From Carnegiea gigantea (lineage: Eukaryota > Streptophyta > Magnoliopsida > Caryophyllales > Cactaceae), in NCBI GenBank assembly GCA_029747015.1, contig JAKOGI010000358.1, positions 1-64,000 on the forward strand: 64,000 nt of DNA. The letters are read 5' to 3'. The notes beneath the pieces are model-generated. The model searched no databases. It was not told the origin of the DNA and worked only from the letters and a program-made list of their open reading frames with translations. A program made the translations under genes and the position numbers. Numbering within the stretch: the first letter of the stretch is position 1; the number at the start of each line of letters is the position of its first letter. This document shows positions 57,931-64,000 of this stretch, one piece after another.

Positions 57931-58640
57931 AGAAATGAAGGACTTAAAAGAAAACTAAGAAAACTTACAGATACTTTTGTCATAATAGTAACATACAAAT
58001 TGTCGATTTGAAACTTGTACAAGGATTCGTAAAATGAAGAGAGTAAAGAAAATAGTAAGAGGAGAAAGAGAAGGTTTCTCTTTTTTGTTGCTGTAATTTT
58101 TTGATGCTTCTTCCAAATGAAATGTTTGACTTATAAAGAGCTGAAAGGAGCTCAATCATAGAGGTAAAATGATGCTCAATCGTCTTCATTTGTCATGTGT
58201 TGAGAGTTTGGTTGCATTTGTCAAAAGGTAGTAGCTTTACTCCGTAGATCTTTTGAAAAAGTATAAGCGTTCAAAAACATACAGAAATGAAGGACTTAAA
58301 AGAAAACTAAGAAAACTTACAGATACTTTTGTCATAATAGTAACATACAAATTGTCGATTTGAAACTTGTACAAGGATTTGTAAAATCAAGAGAGCAAAG
58401 AAAATAGTAAGAGGAGAAAGAGAAGGTTTCTCTTTTTTGTTGCTGTAATTTTTTGATGCTTCTTCCAAATGAAATGTTTGACTTATAAAGAGCTAAAAGG
58501 AGCTCAATCATAGAGGTAAAATGATGCTCAATCGTCTTCATTTGTCATGTGTTGAGAGTTCGGTTGCATTTGTCAAAAGGTAGTAGCTTTACTCCGTGGA
58601 TCTTTTGAAAATTTTGTCCTTGGGTACTGTAGTTTGATTG
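57926..58640 (-). promoter_or_regulatory. Unit K: inverted promoter/leader, duplicated
   Basis: The minus strand reads promoter, TATA-like TTTATAAG (about 58130 and 58482), pyrimidine-rich leader and the start of the T-rich polyadenylation region. The whole segment, including the J/K joint, is repeated with a period of 352 bp (57909-58260, then 58261-58610). At about 58635 the promoter is fused to RT-start sequence. Confidence 0.8.
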
Positions 58641-59335
58641 CCTCTTTCCCAGAATGCATTGGGAAGATCTGAGTATATTTTTCTCTTAAAGACTAGTTCA
58701 AGGTAAAGGATTTTTTGTTGAATAGAAGGATTTTACAGTTTCCTCAATTCTTTTACAAGAGATTTCTTCGTGTAAATGGGAAATTTGATTTTTTGTTCAA
58801 CTGCAAGAGATTGACCTTTTATAGATAGAAGAGTTTTGTAAAAGTGAAACTTTGTGCTGTTTAGCAGCAGAAAGAAAATTGAAAGAGATTTGTCTGCCAA
58901 GAATTTTGGTATGAGCACGAGATTCATTAATGTAAAATGGGTAGATTTGTGTTAAAAACGGAGTTCCAAGAATTAGGTGATGAGTAATGTTTTGAACAAT
59001 CAGAAATATATTTTTGTAACAATAATCATTACTTTCAATATGACCTTTATTAAGCTTATATTTGATGTTCAAAGGTTCTCCATTGGCACTGCATAATTGT
59101 TCTTTTGTTCCTTCACAGTACTTAGTAGGCATGATTCTTTCTTTTATGCAGTTTTGATCAGCTCCACTGTCAATGAGAGCTATTGCATTTATAAAGAAAT
59201 CATTAACTACTATTTTCATAATAGAATACCACTTTTGAAAGGTAACCTGAGATATGGTATCAAGAAATTGCTCTTCTGAGACTTCATTCTCAGGAACATT
59301 TTTCAATATTTTGAAGATTGTCTGGAATTTTGGAG
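58641..59335 (-). pseudogene. Unit K: aspartic protease to RT linker
   Basis: Read leftward from 59306, a 169-codon frame (59306 to 58797) carries EVSEEQF, TISQVTFQKWYSIMK, the intact catalytic DSG (59163-59171, LIDSGADQNCI), YKLNKGHIESNDYCYKNIF and HHLILGTPFLTQIYPF. It is the best-preserved protease of the window. RT is missing beyond the linker (SDLPNAF-like, about 58660) because of the promoter fusion. Confidence 0.85.
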
Positions 59336-59639
59336 GAACTTAGAATTTGTGTTTCTAAGATGGAGAGTTTTGTCTGGAGCTCTAGATCAATAGCTTTGAG
59401 ATTAATAATCTCTTGTCAAAGATCTCAAACTTGAGCTTTCAGCTCGTTGACTTCAATTTAGATGCCTTTCGTAGTGAGTTGCTGGAAAGGATTTGGTATT
59501 GGATATTCTTGAAATAGCTTGGTTAAGGTGGGAGTTTCTATATCAAACTTAATGACTATCTTTTTTTCTTTAAGAATTATGTCTTTAAGCTTACTTAGGT
59601 ACTCCTTTTTTGTGTCGTCATCAGAAAATTTCCCGATCA
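59336..59639 (-). pseudogene. Unit K: CP-protease linker
   Basis: Frame 59640-59458 reads MIGKFSDDDTKKEYLSKLKD and FQEYPIPNPFQQL; the stretch leftward contains the coiled-coil-like QVRDLRQEIINLK segment with one stop. It is interrupted upstream by the solo LTR at GATCA (59635-59639). Confidence 0.8.
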
Positions 59640-62600
59640 CTGGAATGCCCCCAAAATGCTAATGACATGATTTACGAAAAACTGCAGCGGAAGACTTAAT
59701 AATAAAAGATGCTACCGCCGCCCTAATAAGGACAAGGCTCACTAAAACAATTTAATCTTGCAACTCATATTGACAATCACAATATCTATTATACTAAAAC
59801 ACTTTAAGACCAAAGTCCATAATAGTTCAACGTCAATACAATTGACTTAATCATACCATGTGCTAACTCACACTCCACACTTCACAAATATATTGAATAT
59901 AAGCCCAACTTGACATTGAGGTCGATCCCAACATTCATGCTATGCTGAATCCACTGTAAGCATCTGTTGACTTTCAAAAGGGCTTGCTAAGTGGAGAAAC
60001 ATGTGATACTTCATCACCTAAAATGGAAAACATGAAAACAATTCAAAAATGTGAGCTAAAACTCGGTACATGCATTCCTACATTATAAAATGAGCGTAAA
60101 AACACTGTTGATGGGTACCTACCTTTGCAATTCATTGAGTTCGCAATAACAATGAAAATGAAAGTAATATGAAACTGGATTGCTCATTATTACGTGGATG
60201 TGAACACCTTACAATGATATGATCTATACATAGGTGTACACCTGCCAATCCGATCAAGAGTTGGCCTGAAGCCATGCGGGTAAATGATGGGCAGACGCCT
60301 ATAGATGATAACTGACGGGGTCACAAGTTAAATGGCAAATCGCTATATAAACTGATTCTTTGATAAACACATTAAGAGTTGTAACTTGATAACCATGTTC
60401 TGCTTTCTGAAGATACAGGCAATGGACATACCTTGAGTCCTAAAAAAAAAAAAAAGTCATCTGACTTGATAAATGTCATCTGTTTCATAATTGTGATTGG
60501 ACTTGATGACTATGTTCTGACTCGATAACACTTATGCATAACAGGGGACGATAACTAGGCCTCAAGTTCATTTTATAAATGTCATTGTAGATATGTGTAG
60601 TTAGTAAATGATCCTTACTCACATAATTGAGTAAGTATGTATAATAGAAATTGAGTAATTAAATGGTATATAGAACTTGGGTATTTCATTATATCTTCAA
60701 ATTGAATTAATAAAAGTAATTGAGTTCAGTATAAAGTAAATGAAAGTAAAATAGACCACAATGAGATAAGTGAGATTACAAAGCAAAAGGCCTTGATGGG
60801 AACGAATGAGAGAGTGGTTGTGGCCTTTTCTGATATAGGTTGCTGATACGGGTTTAAGCTCGCTGATGTATAGCTTGGTTCAAGATAACAGCTAGTACAC
60901 TAGATTGTCTTGATAAATACATTTGGTACATTCTGAATTGAGTAAGTAATAAAGGTTTAAGGGCAAGAGAGATATATCTTAGTTCAAAATAGCATAAACT
61001 ATAATAATTTGGTCTGATATATATGGTTTCTGAGTCACAACTCTCCCCACTTCTCATATTTCATTCATAAATCCATTAGATATAGAATTCCACCCCAAAT
61101 GAGTCATTGAAATCAATAGAAGCTATTAAGCTCACTAAACTTGGTATTTTCTTTGTAAAATCTACAATTGATTCAAAGCTTATAAACAGGCGCGCAAATT
61201 GTATACTTACCTTCTTTTTCTCATTAATCAAGCTAAAAGCTCCATGAAAGTCTATGAATATTCATTTCCCCCTTAAATGACCTTACTTGGCTCAAAATAT
61301 TCAAAATGAGTGCATGATCAATCTCACTCAATCTTTATTATTGCTTTTTATATAATTACTCAAAATATTTTCAAAAATCACCAAACTCAAAATACTCAAC
61401 CAAAATTTATGAAATCTTGTGGGAAATTCAAAAATAATATGGACAATCTACAGTAAAATTTTTAGAATTTTTCTCCAAGTATACGCTGCACCAGAATTAC
61501 AATAACAGCCTAATTTGCACTAAAGTAGGTAAGTTCACTTTAAAAATTCATAACTTTCACCCTTAACCTCAAATGGAAACCTAAAACCCCAATATGAAAA
61601 GATTAAGAAGTCCCAAAAACCTTTCATTTGCAACACAAAATATGATTCCCACAATAGAGTTCCCAAATGGGGCTAAAACACAAGTGTATCAGTTTTGGGT
61701 GAACCTATGCAGTTCTAGCAAAACAGCCATAACTTTGTCCACAAAACTCAGATTAAGGTGATTCAAAAGGCGTTTGAAAGATAACTCATTGATATAGGTC
61801 CTGCCAAAAAGCATAATTTTTGGACAAGCCACGCATTACCAGTTTTTCCAGGAACAGACCCTGTTCTGAGCCCTTCACAGCTTGCTACCTACTTTATTAT
61901 CCTCCTTTTTCGCATAACTGCCCTCTAAAATCACTTGTTGAAATTACCAAACTATGGGGTGACCCTCAATCATCACTTTAGATAGCCACAATCTATAATT
62001 TTTGCTTCATAATCATCCAAGATTTATTTTCAATCTAATAACATATCCAACATCATAAATCACCTCATGGGATCCAAATGAACATATTTAATACAAAAAC
62101 TCACTTAAATCAAGCATGATCATGGAAACCCTAATTCTTGCTTATTCAAGTGAACATCCAAATAATGATAATTGGCTTCAAAATGATCATCTAACAGCAT
62201 ATTTTTCATGATTTATGACACAAATCACAACGAGATACATAAATAAGCCCAAACTCATACTTGCTTAATTTCAAGTCACTTGATCATGTTCTTAATCTAA
62301 TACCCACAGCTCTAAACATCTCCAAACTCAATAAAAATTGCATAATAACTATCAATTTAATCATATAAACAATAATCATAACTGAAACAATCCCAAAAAC
62401 TCAAAATAGAACAAATTAGGGTTTGGGTATACCTTACTTTAGGCTTGAATTAGAGGGAGGAGGGGCTGTTTTGAGTGATTTCGATGGTTGGACATGATAG
62501 CTAGCAGCAAGGGGAAGTCGGGGCAGCTGAGAGGTGGTTGGGAAAGTGAGCGGAAACCACCAAAAATGGTGGTACAAGGGGCAGCAGCTGCTACGCCTGT

Positions 62601-63270
62601 TCTCTGCAGAAAGGGGGTAAGGTAGAGAAAGAAAATGGAGAGTTGGGTCTTGTTATTTTTCCTGAATTTTTATGTGTAAAAATTTTCAATTAATAGCCAC
62701 ATATGGTTGCAAATTTTCAATCCAAAAAGTAGCTTTTTGCTATTAAAATTAGGTGCTAAAATGAGCAATTAGTGAAATAACAAAGTTGGCAAGGTTTTGG
62801 ACTTTTGTTTTGGACACAACAAGCTAAGTTCGGGCTTGAAAAATTATTGGAAGTGTTGGAAAGATTTTGTATTAGTCGGTATTATAGTTTACCGAAGGTA
62901 AAAAAATAATTAGTCACTAAATTATACTTACGAGGCCTAATATCGATTCACCTGATATTTAATCAATCAACGAAACTTGAATTAACAATCAATGAAACTT
63001 GAATTTCAAAGTGGGACCCAAATGAAATATCCCCCAACTAGGATGATTAAATACGATAAATGAAAATGGAAAATTTAAATGACATAAGGTAATTTGGTAA
63101 ATATATAAATTGAGTGTAATGGAATTAATAAATAAGATTTGGTTAAACAAATAACCATGAGTGGTTAAATCAATAAAATTTATTAATTAAATGAATAAAT
63201 ATGATTAATTAAATAAACAAATATGGTTTAAACAAACAAATATGGGTTAGGATAGGGTTATTACATATCA
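59640..63270 (-). mobile_element. Probable solo LTR, about 3.6 kb
   Basis: Splits unit K at GATCA, which is repeated on both sides (59635-59639, 63271-63275), a 5-bp target duplication. On the minus strand it begins TGATATGTAATAACCC and ends GGGCATTCCA(G), a TG...CA pair. No internal repeat, primer site or coding domain was seen over 3.6 kb: the sequence is AT-rich with scattered short frames and an A-run near 60440. A solo LTR left by LTR-LTR recombination fits; a very decayed complete element is the alternative. Confidence 0.6.
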
Positions 63271-64000
63271 GATCAAGGAGGAATTCTTGTAATAACGTTG
63301 ATTGCTTTGATCGGAGAAGAATCATAGTCAGATTCTTCTTCCTTAGAACTTTGATAGTAATTAACATCATTTTCAGTATCAGAAGAGTTTTATACTATAA
63401 CAACTGGGAGCTTCTTTTGGAGTTCAGGGTTATTAGCAAATATCTCATTGATCTTCTTTTCTGTCCTGCACTGGAAGGCTTTGTGACCTGGTTTGCCGCA
63501 TTTGTAACAAAAAACTTGTTTTTTCCTGGCCCTCTTCTGTCTAGAAGAGGTTGATTTGGGATTGGAAGTTGGAGGCAAAATGATTGAAGGCCGATTGGTT
63601 CTTTTGAATCTTTTGCTAATGGCTTTCTTAGCTCATTTAGCTTTGGAAGAAGGAGCTTCTATTCTTGTAATGCCAAATGCTTCACAGAAAGTTCCCATTT
63701 CCTTTCTGGATTGGGCCTTTTCTGATCCATATTTAACTTGAAGTTTGAGTTCGTTGCAAAGGAAAAGCCCTTCACTTTTGACAACTCCAAAGATCATTCC
63801 AAATGTAAGAAGATGGAAAGGGATATCATTAGTCTCACAATGTTGTCTGAGTTTTAAGAGAATTCACTCTCCAAACAACGTTGGTAGGCCTGCAATGAAT
63901 CGCTCTTTGCAGAAGCTTTGCATGCCATCCTCTCTCTTTAGGACATTGGTAAAGAACACATCTTTATACAATCTATAATCAATAAGAGTTGGGCATCTTA
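63271..64000 (-). pseudogene. Unit K: coat protein, continues past the edge
   Basis: On the minus strand: YKDVFFTNVLKRE- and SKLRQHC-type core segments, GMIFGVVKSEG (about 63780), a basic linker, then frame 63578-63390 with the intact CCHC knuckle CYKCGKPGHKAFQC (63468-63509). This is the only EPRV knuckle in the window with all four ligands in phase. Apparent + strand frames here (63556-63741, 63745-63978) are antisense shadows. A stop occurs in the KRAKK segment (about 63632). Confidence 0.85.

Noticed and set aside
59640..63270. Host gene or RNA gene in the 3.6-kb stretch
   Set aside because: No frame above about 70 codons, no tRNA- or rRNA-like sequence seen, and flanking GATCA duplications favour an insertion.

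Overview
This window looks like repeat-dense, AT-rich nuclear DNA of a flowering plant. The evidence is the mix of element types: Caulimoviridae-like endogenous pararetrovirus (EPRV) copies, a Ty3/gypsy element primed by initiator-tRNA-Met, an LTR element with the plant TGATAAG-type terminus and a TGGCGCC primer site, and a plant hAT transposon. I cannot name the species. I see no host protein gene, rRNA, tRNA or CRISPR array.

The backbone, from about 762 to 57930, is a head-to-tail array of roughly ten decayed EPRV units on the + strand, called A to J here. It is followed by an inverted unit, K, that runs off the right edge. A full unit reads: promoter with TATA box, leader with polyadenylation signal and tRNA-Met primer site, 30K-type movement protein (MP), coat protein (CP) with CCHC knuckle, aspartic protease (PR), reverse transcriptase (RT), RNase H (RH), a C-terminal module I do not recognise, then the next promoter. 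No unit is intact; stops and frameshifts occur throughout. Units A (762-6865) and H (45467-51435) keep PR, RT and RH and end in a short C-terminal module. Units B (6866-13350) and I (51436-56300) share one RT deletion and carry a longer, different C-terminal module. Units C, D and E (about 13351-39770) lack MP, PR and RT and share two deletion junctions, so they look like one amplified internally deleted family. Units F and G carry further deletions. J holds MP and the start of CP.

Later insertions are nested in the array. A Ty3/gypsy element (14463-20958) lies in the CP of unit C. In the CP of unit E, a minus-strand non-autonomous LTR element (27459-32881) and a minus-strand hAT transposon (33021-37218, perfect 8-bp target duplication, transposase broken by one frameshift) sit only about 140 bp apart. 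A probable 3.6-kb solo LTR (59640-63270) interrupts inverted unit K. The left edge (1-761) is TA/TG/CA microsatellite directly abutting the first EPRV unit.

The most notable points are the recurrent identical deletion junctions, the two alternative C-terminal modules, the duplicated polyadenylation region in two units, a conserved W-box-bearing palindrome before the promoters, and the head-to-head J/K junction, which places promoter and leader sequence in inverted orientation.
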